The position numbers and the translations under genes were made by a program. Shown here piece after piece: positions 44,971 through 52,889 of a stretch of 64,000 bases of DNA; within the stretch, counting starts at the first letter, position 1, and each line of letters begins with the position of its first letter. The stretch spans positions 186,001-250,000 of the forward strand of contig NZ_RHOS01000001.1 of the NCBI RefSeq assembly GCF_003946205.1, given 5' to 3'. This stretch comes from Companilactobacillus keshanensis. GTDB taxonomy: Bacteria > Bacillota > Bacilli > Lactobacillales > Lactobacillaceae. The notes beneath the pieces were generated by a model. It ran no database searches. It was not told the origin of the DNA and was given only the letters and a program-made list of their open reading frames with translations.

Positions 44971-45637
44971 ATTCTGTAATATAGTCCAATAGTTTAAATA
45001 GAACGATCTTGTTCTCTTCAGGGACAGAATAATTCATGATTTCTTCTGATGTCTGATTTAATTGCGATCCAACAGCATAATCACCATCATTAACGGCTAT
45101 CTCTTTCACATCAGCAGTTTGCGCCTCAAAATGAAACTGTAAGCCAATAATGCGATGATTCATAACGAATCCTTGATTCTTCAGTAAATCACTGGAGAAC
45201 AACAATTTCGCCTCTTCAGGGACATCAAACATCTCTTCATGCCAGTGCAATGCCATCATTTTATCTGGGATCTCTGGAATTTCTTGTGTTTGCAGATATA
45301 CTGGTGCCCAGCCAACTTCTTTAGCAGGTGATTTACTAACAGAATAACCCAGAGTTTTACTAATTTGCTGTGCCCCATAGCAGACACCAAACATTGGCGT
45401 ATTCTTATCTAACAATTGTTTGATCAATTCTCGTTCATTCTTGATCCAATCAATATTATCATTAGGACTCATTGGTCCACCAAGAATAACCAACATGTCC
45501 GTCTCTTCAGCGTTAGGTAAAATTCCACCAAACGCGTAAGGATGATAAACATAAATTTCATGTCCATGTAAATGTGCCCAGGCCTTTATGGCGCCAGGAC
45601 CCTCATTGGGTGTATGTTGCAAAACATTGATTCTCAT
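44969..45637 (-). CDS. Class I glutamine amidotransferase-like protein
   Basis: A 222-aa GMP-synthase-type GATase domain on its own. The nucleophile cysteine is in MFGVCYGAQQISKTLGY; the dyad region reads GLQFHFEAQ in place of the usual QFHPE. ILGGPMSPND is the oxyanion region. Free-standing members include gamma-glutamyl hydrolases and aminotransferase partners; the role is unclear. ATG follows GAGG. An ECF S component gene lies 13 bases upstream in the same direction. Confidence 0.78.
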   Translation of the reverse strand: MRINVLQHTPNEGPGAIKAWAHLHGHEIYVYHPYAFGGILPNAEETDMLVILGGPMSPNDNIDWIKNERELIKQLLDKNTPMFGVCYGAQQISKTLGYSVSKSPAKEVGWAPVYLQTQEIPEIPDKMMALHWHEEMFDVPEEAKLLFSSDLLKNQGFVMNHRIIGLQFHFEAQTADVKEIAVNDGDYAVGSQLNQTSEEIMNYSVPEENKIVLFKLLDYITE

Positions 45638-45650
45638 TGATCAAGCCTCT

Positions 45651-46241
45651 TTAATCTAAAAATTTATTAGCTTTTAAGATAGCTGTTGAAATCGCTGGAG
45701 CAATAATAATTGCCGCAATCATTTCCGGAATACCATTAGTTCCGACGATAATTAACAACAGCCTATTTAATAAATCAGTTTGTGTGGCATAAGCTTGAGA
45801 CAAGACACTAGCATACATGAATCGCATCAAGCCTAAAACAAGTACCGTATTGGTAAGAGATCCCATTGCAGCAGCGATCCCCATAGCAACAATTCTTTTT
45901 TTAAAGTGTTTTTTTAACACTAGATACAGGTATCCGGCAACTAATCCCACGATTATTCTTGGCAAAATAGCAACGATTGGATTGGTAAATACCATCGTAT
46001 CAATAATTGATGTTGGACTAGTAAAGGCCCGTATCATCGTACCTAATCCCCAAACAAGACCGACGATAGATCCGTACTTTGGACCAAGTACAATTGCCGC
46101 AACAATTACAGTTATATGAATGATTGTTATATTAATGAATCCAGTTGGAATGAATCCCAAAAAAGGTACCAATGATTGAACGAAAATAATCGCCATCAGG
46201 ATACCTAAAATAGCAATGCGGTAGGCTCTTCTTCTTTGCAT
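45651..46241 (-). CDS. ECF transporter S component (substrate unassigned)
   Basis: A 196-aa six-helix S component. The N-terminal RRAYRIAILGILMAIIFVQSLVPFLG and the TGFINITIIHITVIVAAIVLGPKYGSIVGLVWGL loop are typical of the ECF S fold, close to pantothenate-type (PanT-like) members from memory. It has no own A or T subunits here, so it should use a shared ECF module. It is the first gene of a two-gene unit with the amidotransferase. Confidence 0.75.
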   Translation of the reverse strand: MQRRRAYRIAILGILMAIIFVQSLVPFLGFIPTGFINITIIHITVIVAAIVLGPKYGSIVGLVWGLGTMIRAFTSPTSIIDTMVFTNPIVAILPRIIVGLVAGYLYLVLKKHFKKRIVAMGIAAAMGSLTNTVLVLGLMRFMYASVLSQAYATQTDLLNRLLLIIVGTNGIPEMIAAIIIAPAISTAILKANKFLD

Positions 46242-46311
46242 TTACTATAAACCCCTCAAATTTATTTCTTTAATTCTATATTATTATACAAAACATATCA
46301 AAATTTAATCT

Positions 46312-46881
46312 TTATAATTTTCGTTTGCGAATACGACTCAATGATACTGGCGTTATTCCTAAAAAAGAAGCGACAAAATGTAACGGGACGCGTTCTAAAA
46401 TTTCCGGTTCGTTTTTTTCTAATTCTCTATAACGCTCTTCTGGAGAATATTGTATCTGTGAAAAGAAGATATTTCTATATTCAATGAACCTTTCACATAT
46501 AAGACTAGTAACATCAGGTTCAATTGAAGGATATAAGCGTCTTATCAGATCAAAGTTTTTCTTACTTAACATTAAAACTTCAGTGTTTTCTATGCTCTCA
46601 ATAGAAAATCCACTAGGTTCTCCCAAGTAAAAGCTTTCAAAAGAAGACACCATTTGATTTTCAAAGAAAAATTGCATAGTAATATCACGTCCATCGTCAT
46701 TATGCCATAACCGAAGTGCCCCACTAATAACAATATAAATTTCTGTAGCAATATCCCCTTCATCTAACAGAATACTACCCTTCTCAAAGTTACTTTTAAC
46801 AAAGAATTTCTCTAATTTATCCCAATTTTTTTCAATATCTGGTAATTTAATTTTTAAATATTCCGACAAATTATCATGCAT
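46312..46881 (-). CDS. Crp/Fnr-family transcriptional regulator
   Basis: A 189-aa regulator with an N-terminal cyclic-nucleotide-type beta barrel (GSILLDEGDIATEIYIVISGALRLWHND) and a C-terminal HTH (HFVASFLGITPVSLSRIRKRKL). The Fe-S cysteines of FNR are absent, so oxygen sensing by cluster is unlikely. ATG 46881 has AGG 7 bases upstream; the longer start at 46896 has no ribosome site. It diverges from the oxidoreductase gene; a perfect 16-bp palindrome lies between. Confidence 0.8.
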   Translation of the reverse strand: MHDNLSEYLKIKLPDIEKNWDKLEKFFVKSNFEKGSILLDEGDIATEIYIVISGALRLWHNDDGRDITMQFFFENQMVSSFESFYLGEPSGFSIESIENTEVLMLSKKNFDLIRRLYPSIEPDVTSLICERFIEYRNIFFSQIQYSPEERYRELEKNEPEILERVPLHFVASFLGITPVSLSRIRKRKL

Positions 46882-46901
46882 TTTTCTGCCTACCATTTCA
46901 A

Positions 46902-46917
46902 ATTAACAATTGTTAAT
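46902..46917. promoter_or_regulatory. Perfect palindrome between the Crp-like and oxidoreductase genes
   Basis: ATTAACAATTGTTAAT is a 16-bp perfect palindrome, a likely operator for the Crp-like protein acting on both genes. Confidence 0.5.
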
Positions 46918-46974
46918 GCTGCTTTCCAAGGCCTCATATAGACTAAGTTTACAAATTAAAACGAGGTAATAATT

Positions 46975-47565
46975 ATGAAAACAGTTATTATATTTGATCA
47001 TCCATATACCGCAAGTGCTTCTGAAAATGTGCCTCATCACCGCTCATTTCTTGCAGCCTTATTAAAATCTACCATCAAACAATTACATGAACAGAATAAT
47101 CAAGTAGACTTGATAGATCTTCACGCGGATAAATTTGATCCCGTAATGTCTGCTGAAGATTTAATAAACTGGCGTAGAGGAAAAACCATTAATGAACAAG
47201 TAAAAAACTATCAAGAGCGCCTTTTAACAGCCGATCGCATAATTTTTATGTTTCCTGTTTGGTGGGAAGTTATGCCCGCTATGACTAAAGGATTCATTGA
47301 TAAAGTTTATGCTAAAAATTTACTATATCAAGCGGATTCAATGAAAACAAATCTGAATAAAAAAGTAAAAATCGAAGTCATAACAACAATGAGTACACCC
47401 AATTTTATCTACAGGTTAATATTTGGAGCGCCCTTACTAAAAGCACTTCATAGAGGAACATTTTTAAAAACACAATTATGGAATTTCAAATGGAAAAACT
47501 TTTCAAGGGTAGAAAAAAAGTCTTCAACTCAACGTAAAAAAATATTACGCGACTTCAGACTTTAA
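46975..47565 (+). CDS. Flavodoxin-like NAD(P)H oxidoreductase
   Basis: A 196-aa quinone-reductase-type flavoprotein (Flavodoxin_2). The FMN/FAD-binding loop is VIIFDHPYTASASEN and the family's central motif is RIIFMFPVWWEVMPAMTKGFIDKVY. KefF, MdaB and NQO-like enzymes share this fold. It probably reduces quinones or electrophiles. ATG follows CGAGG. It pairs with the divergent Crp-like regulator and converges on proC. Confidence 0.8.
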   Translation: MKTVIIFDHPYTASASENVPHHRSFLAALLKSTIKQLHEQNNQVDLIDLHADKFDPVMSAEDLINWRRGKTINEQVKNYQERLLTADRIIFMFPVWWEVMPAMTKGFIDKVYAKNLLYQADSMKTNLNKKVKIEVITTMSTPNFIYRLIFGAPLLKALHRGTFLKTQLWNFKWKNFSRVEKKSSTQRKKILRDFRL

Positions 47566-47572
47566 TTTAATA

Positions 47573-48340
47573 TTATTCACCTTCAGCTGCATCAACGGCT
47601 TTTATAACGGCGTTACGGAATCCGTTTTCTTCTAAGGCCGCAACACCTTTAATTGTAGAACCACCTGGTGATGTTACCTCATCCTTTAATGCTGATGGAT
47701 TAAGATCAGATTGTTTAGCCAACTTACTTGCACCAATGGCCATTCCTATAGCTGCATCATAGGCCAATTGTCTGCTGAGACCATGCTTTACTCCAGCATC
47801 ACTGAGTGCCTCGATAAATAGATCAAGAAAGGCTGGACTACACCCGGCAACCGTTCCAAGAATACCTAGTTGTTCACTAGGGACTTCTACCAATTGTCCT
47901 GTGTATCCCAAAATAGAAGCAACTTTCTTTTTGTCTTCAGGAGTAAATTTATCAGAATATGTGATACCTGTGAATCCAGCTCCAACTTTTACAGGAGTAT
48001 TGGGAATAGCGTGTGCTACTTTGTCGTATTCCAAAACTTGTTTCAGATGGGTTACAGTTCCTGTTCCAGTAAAGGCAACAACCAGTTTACCATCAACCAT
48101 ATCTTTTAATTCAGTCAAAACACTGTCCAAAGCATTGGCCCCAACACCAATAAAAATTACATCTGTGTCAGATAATTGTTTGATCTTTGAAACAATTTGG
48201 AATCCAAGTTGTTCTTTTAATTCTTTAGTTCGTGAAGATCTGCCACCTTTAACGACGATCTCACTTGCATCATAACCATTCTTAACTAATCCAGTTATAA
48301 CTGCACCACCTATACTGCCTGCACCGATAAAACCAATCAT
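47573..48340 (-). CDS. proC: Pyrroline-5-carboxylate reductase
   Basis: A 255-aa NAD(P)H enzyme for the last step of proline synthesis. The Rossmann motif IGFIGAGSIGGAVITGLV and the C-terminal signature DEVTSPGGSTIKGVAALEE are diagnostic; HAIPNTPVKVGAG is the family's middle block. ATG 48340 follows AAAGGAG by 8 bases. No proA or proB is adjacent. It ends 7 bases from the convergent oxidoreductase gene with no terminator between. Confidence 0.92.
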   Translation of the reverse strand: MIGFIGAGSIGGAVITGLVKNGYDASEIVVKGGRSSRTKELKEQLGFQIVSKIKQLSDTDVIFIGVGANALDSVLTELKDMVDGKLVVAFTGTGTVTHLKQVLEYDKVAHAIPNTPVKVGAGFTGITYSDKFTPEDKKKVASILGYTGQLVEVPSEQLGILGTVAGCSPAFLDLFIEALSDAGVKHGLSRQLAYDAAIGMAIGASKLAKQSDLNPSALKDEVTSPGGSTIKGVAALEENGFRNAVIKAVDAAEGE

Positions 48341-48430
48341 ATTCAAGTCTCCTTTTCTATTTCTTTATCCTTATTCTAAATGAATATCTTATAAATACAA
48401 ATTCATATTTTGTTATTATTTTTTTCAATA

Positions 48431-48456
48431 AAAAAAGCCGCCATAGGCGACTATTT
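48431..48456 (-). terminator. Terminator of the DUF6056 gene
   Basis: Minus-strand stem AGTCGCC / GGCGGCT with a 3-base loop and a run of T; it includes the stop codon. Confidence 0.75.
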
Positions 48457-49830
48457 AAATGTTCCACGAATGCTCTTAATGTCATAATATTTAGCCATCC
48501 AGACGTTGAGCCAAGAAGCTGGATCTTCCAAAGTATTAGCCGTGTAATTGATTGAATTATACTGATTAGTTCTACCAGCATTTTCCAAATTAGGTAAGAT
48601 CTTAATGGTAACTTTATCCTTACCAGAGGCTTTAGCTGCATTGATTTTTTGAATATTGTTTGTTTGGATAACATAGTCAGAATGAATATCTGAATAGGCT
48701 TTTGAGAAGCTTATTGCAAAGACAATCAGTGATAACGCCGTTATGCCCCATTTGATGCTATTACTATCAAAGACAGTACTGCGTTGATAAACTCGATAAA
48801 GCATATAGGCCATCATAATAATCATAAAAACATATGGTCCAAAGAAAGCACGATATGATCCTGAAACTATCTCTAGCGGGCCGGCTGGCGATAACATCAG
48901 TGAGAATAGTGAGGCCAAAAATCCAATAAAGAGAATTATCAAATTAACATAATCATCTTTTTTCAAAACTCTGACTACTAAAGTCAAAATAACTACAATT
49001 AAGAAGGTTATCATCAGTGGCATGGAGTTATTTTTGATCAATTTCAAAATATCCAAAAATTTGACTACTAATAAAGTAATGGAATTCTTATCTCCTCTAC
49101 CTTGTGAAGCAGGCGAAAGAATAATCAGCAGGCTTCCTGCCATACTGGCAATAACGCCTAAAATATGCCAAATACGGATTTTTTTGAAGTCTCTTAGATA
49201 GTAGATACCAAATAGTACCAACATAATAACCACACTTGGGCCACTATTTTCGCTACTGGTACCAGCTAAGAATCCTAAAACAATAGCACCAAGGATCATC
49301 CAAGTCGAACTTTTCTTTTCTAAGTTATTCAAACCGAATAGCAAAAAACTAAGATAGAAGATACTCATCCAAAGATAGTTACCGGCACCAGAAATCCAAT
49401 AAATTGTTGTTCCTGGTAGTGGCAAAAAGAACCATAGAGCAATAATAACTAAAAATTCTAGAAAAATTGGTAACGATTTTTTTATCAAGCTTTGAGTTAT
49501 TTGTTTTATTAAAATTACTAGTCCTAAAAAGACAAATGTATTGATGATGTCAAAAACCCATTTTGGAAATTGCATCATTATTTGCACAAAACTATGAGCC
49601 AGAATTCTTCCATTCCACATAAAGTAATGATTGTATTGTGAAGCAAAGATATCAAACAAACTGTTAAAGGCTCTAGTATGCGGTGTTACTGATGGTCCGT
49701 CATAGAAAAAATGATATGTATAATCATCGGCAGTCAATAGTGAAAAATGATTTAGTGTAAATACCACTAGAAAAGTTACTAAATACAGTAACCCAGGAAG
49801 TAGATACTTACGTTTATTACTTGAATTCAT
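48451..49830 (-). CDS. DUF6056 multi-spanning membrane protein
   Basis: A 459-aa protein with about 11-12 helices and an external loop with acidic residues after helix 1 (LLTADDYTYHFFYDG), an arrangement like GT-C type glycosyltransferases. The block YNHYFMWNGRILAH and the later GTSSENSGPS fit the DUF6056 family. A role in transfer of sugars to wall polymers is possible. A GGGGGA ribosome site lies 11 bases before the ATG. It is monocistronic. Confidence 0.75.
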   Translation of the reverse strand: MNSSNKRKYLLPGLLYLVTFLVVFTLNHFSLLTADDYTYHFFYDGPSVTPHTRAFNSLFDIFASQYNHYFMWNGRILAHSFVQIMMQFPKWVFDIINTFVFLGLVILIKQITQSLIKKSLPIFLEFLVIIALWFFLPLPGTTIYWISGAGNYLWMSIFYLSFLLFGLNNLEKKSSTWMILGAIVLGFLAGTSSENSGPSVVIMLVLFGIYYLRDFKKIRIWHILGVIASMAGSLLIILSPASQGRGDKNSITLLVVKFLDILKLIKNNSMPLMITFLIVVILTLVVRVLKKDDYVNLIILFIGFLASLFSLMLSPAGPLEIVSGSYRAFFGPYVFMIIMMAYMLYRVYQRSTVFDSNSIKWGITALSLIVFAISFSKAYSDIHSDYVIQTNNIQKINAAKASGKDKVTIKILPNLENAGRTNQYNSINYTANTLEDPASWLNVWMAKYYDIKSIRGTFK

Positions 49831-49940
49831 GCGTTTTTAATCCCCCTTATATCACGCAAGGTTAGATTAAATATATCATGAACTTAGGAAAAGTTTACGA
49901 AATTTCCGAATTATTTACATATTTACAACAATCTTACGGT

Positions 49941-50699
49941 CTATTTTGTATAATGATCAACAATTTCTTTCAATAAATCAGTTACGGGCTGACCGGCTTT
50001 ATTATCATAATATTTAGCAAATCGTTCATCATTAACGTACATTTGAACCAATCCTTGATGGGCTTCTTTGCTGTACTCGGACCAAGTAAAACTCAACCAA
50101 GCTTTATGTTCTTGATAAATTTTCTCTGCAAGATTCGAATCTAAATTGGAATTTTTAACGTATATGTTCAAATCAGAAATCAAATCCTGTTCCATTTTTT
50201 GCATCCGTTTGAATTGTTCTTGATTTAAACTGCCATATCGTTTATTAGACTCTTCGACTTCCTTAGTTCCATATTTCTGATGGACCTCTTTTCCGTATTC
50301 TTGTTCATTATTTTTGATTGCGTCTTCTTTAAATGCTGCAAATTTTTCTGTATCTGTCATAATTTTATCTCCTTGATAATGTTCGATAGTTTTTTGAATA
50401 TTTGTTAAAAGAGAGTCCAAATGATGCCTTTGTTCAAGCAATAATTGTTGTTGCTGTTTTAAAGCTTCAATTTCAGAATAGTCAGCATTATCCATAATCT
50501 GTTTAATTTTCGTTAACGAAAAATCTAGGGAACGGAAAAACAGTATCTGTTGTAGTCGATCAATTTGTTTTTTCTCATAAATACGATAGTTTTTTTCAGT
50601 AATATAACTGGGTTTTAGTAAATTAATTTGATCATAATATCGTAAAGTTCGGGCGCTGACCCCTGATAAATCAGCTAATTGTTTGACTGTATACTCCAT
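49941..50699 (-). CDS. MerR-family regulator with TipAS drug-binding domain
   Basis: A 252-aa activator. HTH: YTVKQLADLSGVSARTLRYYDQINLLKPSYITEKNYRIY; a coiled coil follows at about residues 70-110; the C-terminal part (EEVEESNKRYG ... LAEKIYQEHKAWLSFTW ... YVNDERFAKYYDNK) matches the TipAS antibiotic-recognition domain, which binds thiopeptides in TipA. ATG follows AGGAGG. Its own promoter holds a TTGACG/CGTCAA palindrome in a 19-base spacer, so it probably activates itself. Confidence 0.85.
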   Translation of the reverse strand: MEYTVKQLADLSGVSARTLRYYDQINLLKPSYITEKNYRIYEKKQIDRLQQILFFRSLDFSLTKIKQIMDNADYSEIEALKQQQQLLLEQRHHLDSLLTNIQKTIEHYQGDKIMTDTEKFAAFKEDAIKNNEQEYGKEVHQKYGTKEVEESNKRYGSLNQEQFKRMQKMEQDLISDLNIYVKNSNLDSNLAEKIYQEHKAWLSFTWSEYSKEAHQGLVQMYVNDERFAKYYDNKAGQPVTDLLKEIVDHYTK

Positions 50700-50720
50700 G
50701 ACTTCCTCCTAGCAAAACTT

Positions 50721-50751
50721 ATGATATAGATTGACGCAACGTCAAGGTCAA
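50721..50751 (-). promoter_or_regulatory. Promoter and operator of the TipA-type MerR gene
   Basis: Minus strand: TTGACC, a 19-base spacer and TATCAT; the palindrome TTGACGCAACGTCAA (50731-50745) lies within the spacer, as in MerR-activated promoters. Confidence 0.6.
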
Positions 50752-50845
50752 GGTAATTTGTAAAATATTGAGGCTTTTTATCCTCAAATAAGTTAATTTA
50801 CGTTAATATTAACAACAAAAGGTATTTTATAGGTTGGTGAAAATT

Positions 50846-51652
50846 ATGAATGAATTTACTCAAGTACTTACAATTGCTGGATCAGACTCCGATGGTAGTG
50901 CTGGTGCACAAGCTGATTTAAAAACTTTTATGGCTCGCGGAGTTTACGGAATGTCCGTACTGACTGCTGCTGTTGCTGGTAACTCTTATGGGATCCACGA
51001 CAGTATCAACATGCCTACTAGTTTTATTAAGAGTCAGATCAAGGATATCAAAGATGATTTTAAAATTTCAGCTTTTAAAACTGGAATGCTATCTGATTCT
51101 GAAATTATTCACACTGTTACTGAAGAGATAAAAGACGGATCTTTCGGAACTTTTGTCCTTGACCCTGTTATTATTACGAAACATGGTGCCATGCTATTAG
51201 AGGAAGAGGCCTATCAAACCTTGATCGATGAACTTTTCCCACTGGCCGATCTGATTACTCCAAATTTCTATGAGGCTAAGAAATTATCTGGTCTAGAATT
51301 GAATAGTAAAGAAGAGATAGTAAAGGCTGCTCATAAACTAAGAGATCTCGGACCTAAAAATATCATGATCAAAGGCGAACACGCTGATGATTCACTTGAT
51401 TATGTCGAAGATTTTGTATTATTAGAAGATGGTCAATCATTCTGGATCTCAGAACCTTACATAAAAACAGACCACGTTAACGGAACTGGTGATACTTTAT
51501 CATCTAGTATCGTTGCCGAAATTGCCAAGGGTTCAAGCATGGAAGAAGCTATCAGAATTTCAAAGACATTCACTTATAGAGCTATCAAAAATGAAATCGA
51601 CGTCGGTCATAAATTTGGTCCAATTAATCATTTCATTCACGATGAACTATAA
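50846..51652 (+). CDS. Pyridoxal/hydroxymethylpyrimidine kinase (PdxK/ThiD family)
   Basis: A 268-aa ribokinase-fold vitamin kinase. The N-terminal TIAGSDSDGSAGAQADLKTF is the ThiD/PdxK signature, and HVNGTGDTLSSSIVAEIAKG contains the catalytic Asp and anion hole. It phosphorylates pyridoxal or HMP(-P); lactobacilli often have such a kinase for vitamin B6 salvage. Which substrate is used is not resolved. ATG 50846 follows AGGTTGGTGA; upstream in-frame TTG 50834 is rejected. Confidence 0.85.
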   Translation: MNEFTQVLTIAGSDSDGSAGAQADLKTFMARGVYGMSVLTAAVAGNSYGIHDSINMPTSFIKSQIKDIKDDFKISAFKTGMLSDSEIIHTVTEEIKDGSFGTFVLDPVIITKHGAMLLEEEAYQTLIDELFPLADLITPNFYEAKKLSGLELNSKEEIVKAAHKLRDLGPKNIMIKGEHADDSLDYVEDFVLLEDGQSFWISEPYIKTDHVNGTGDTLSSSIVAEIAKGSSMEEAIRISKTFTYRAIKNEIDVGHKFGPINHFIHDEL

Positions 51653-51681
51653 TTACTAGTGAGGAAAGAGGAGATCAATTT

Positions 51682-52713
51682 ATGGTAAGAATCACAAAAA
51701 TATCCGTCGGTAGTCTACTATTAATTTTGTCCATCGTTTTAATGGTTAGATCCGGATTTGAAAACTTCATCGCAGCTTTAGTAGGTACCGGAGATATTGG
51801 AGGAGCAGCTGGCATTTTAATGGCTATTACATATATTATTGCCGCTGCCATCTATATTTTAACTAATCGTACTTACAGTGTCGTTCCCGATGTAGTTAGT
51901 TTCATTATCTTGATCCTAGGCGGTTTGATGGGATTATTTAATGCTAACATCCCCGGAACTCACTTCTTAATTATCTGGGCTTGGGTCGGAATTGCCATTG
52001 GTGCTATCGTTTTGATCATAAGTATCGCTGACTTAGTCTTGCATCCAGCTTCAGATGAAGATGAACCTGACGAACAAGAAGAAAATTTCAACAATCAATT
52101 TGATTACAACAATCAAATGCCTAATAACATGCCAAATAATCAAATGAACCAGTATCCTAATCAAAATGGTCAATTTAACCAATACCCTAATAATGGTAAT
52201 AATGGATATCAGCAATATCCTGATCAAAATCCACAACGTAACCAATATCAAAATCAAAATATGAATCAACCTTATCCAAACCAGAATCAAAATTATGGTT
52301 ATAATCAACCGGCTCAAAACAATTCATATCCTAATAATGTAAATCAGAATAATATGAACCAAAATCCAAACTTTGGTGCAAACCCTAATCAACCCAATCA
52401 AAGATCGTTTTCATCAAATCAATTTCCAAATAATTATCAATCGAACCAACGCCCAATGAACAAGTTTAACCAGAATCAATCTGTTCCACCAAATTCTGTA
52501 AATAATTCTTATCAAAGTCGGCAAAATCAATTTCCAAATAACCAATTCAACGATCGGATGAATAACAATCCAAATAATGGTCCTGTTAATCAACCGCTTT
52601 CACAAGGACAAAGACCACAAAATCCGCAACAAAATCAATTACAAAACCCTAATAACAACAATCCTTACGCATTAGGTAATTTTGATCCTTCAAAGCGCCG
52701 TAGTAAGCGTTAA
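51682..52713 (+). CDS. Membrane protein with a long Asn/Gln/Pro-rich tail
   Basis: A 343-aa protein. Residues 1-125 contain four hydrophobic helices; after the acidic DEDEPDEQEEN a tail of about 200 residues is made almost only of Asn, Gln, Pro, Tyr and Met (for example NNQMPNNMPNNQMNQYPNQ), ending in a basic KRRSKR. The tail is intrinsically disordered and prion-like in composition, and probably cytoplasmic, given the helix count. No family known to me. ATG follows GGAGA, and a terminator follows the gene. Confidence 0.75.
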   Translation: MVRITKISVGSLLLILSIVLMVRSGFENFIAALVGTGDIGGAAGILMAITYIIAAAIYILTNRTYSVVPDVVSFIILILGGLMGLFNANIPGTHFLIIWAWVGIAIGAIVLIISIADLVLHPASDEDEPDEQEENFNNQFDYNNQMPNNMPNNQMNQYPNQNGQFNQYPNNGNNGYQQYPDQNPQRNQYQNQNMNQPYPNQNQNYGYNQPAQNNSYPNNVNQNNMNQNPNFGANPNQPNQRSFSSNQFPNNYQSNQRPMNKFNQNQSVPPNSVNNSYQSRQNQFPNNQFNDRMNNNPNNGPVNQPLSQGQRPQNPQQNQLQNPNNNNPYALGNFDPSKRRSKR

Positions 52714-52739
52714 CTGAATGTGAAAATATTTTAACTTTA

Positions 52740-52777
52740 TATCTCAAAAATCATATGATTTTTGGGATATTTTTTTA
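52740..52777 (+). terminator. Terminator after the Asn/Gln-rich gene
   Basis: Stem ATCTCAAAAATCA / TGATTTTTGGGAT with seven T following. Confidence 0.85.
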
Positions 52778-52811
52778 TGTAAAAATTAAAATAATAAACA
52801 AATGCTCTCTG

Positions 52812-52840
52812 TTGATTAATACCCTAATTAATCATATGAT
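52812..52840 (+). promoter_or_regulatory. cyd operon promoter with an internal inverted repeat
   Basis: TTGATT, a 17-base spacer and TATGAT. An 8-bp perfect inverted repeat, TGATTAAT and ATTAATCA six bases apart, fills the spacer (52813-52834), a strong operator candidate; it does not match the Rex consensus TTGTGAANNNNTTCACAA. Confidence 0.65.
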
Positions 52841-52889
52841 AAACGTAGATTTAGGGATTTTTAATAAGTTATAAGGAGGCTATTTTACC

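Noticed and set aside
52051-52317. Open frame on the minus strand opposite the Asn/Gln-rich tail (Ile/Leu-rich)
   Set aside because: It is the complement of repeated AAT/CAA codons; no ribosome site, and the plus-strand gene is well supported.
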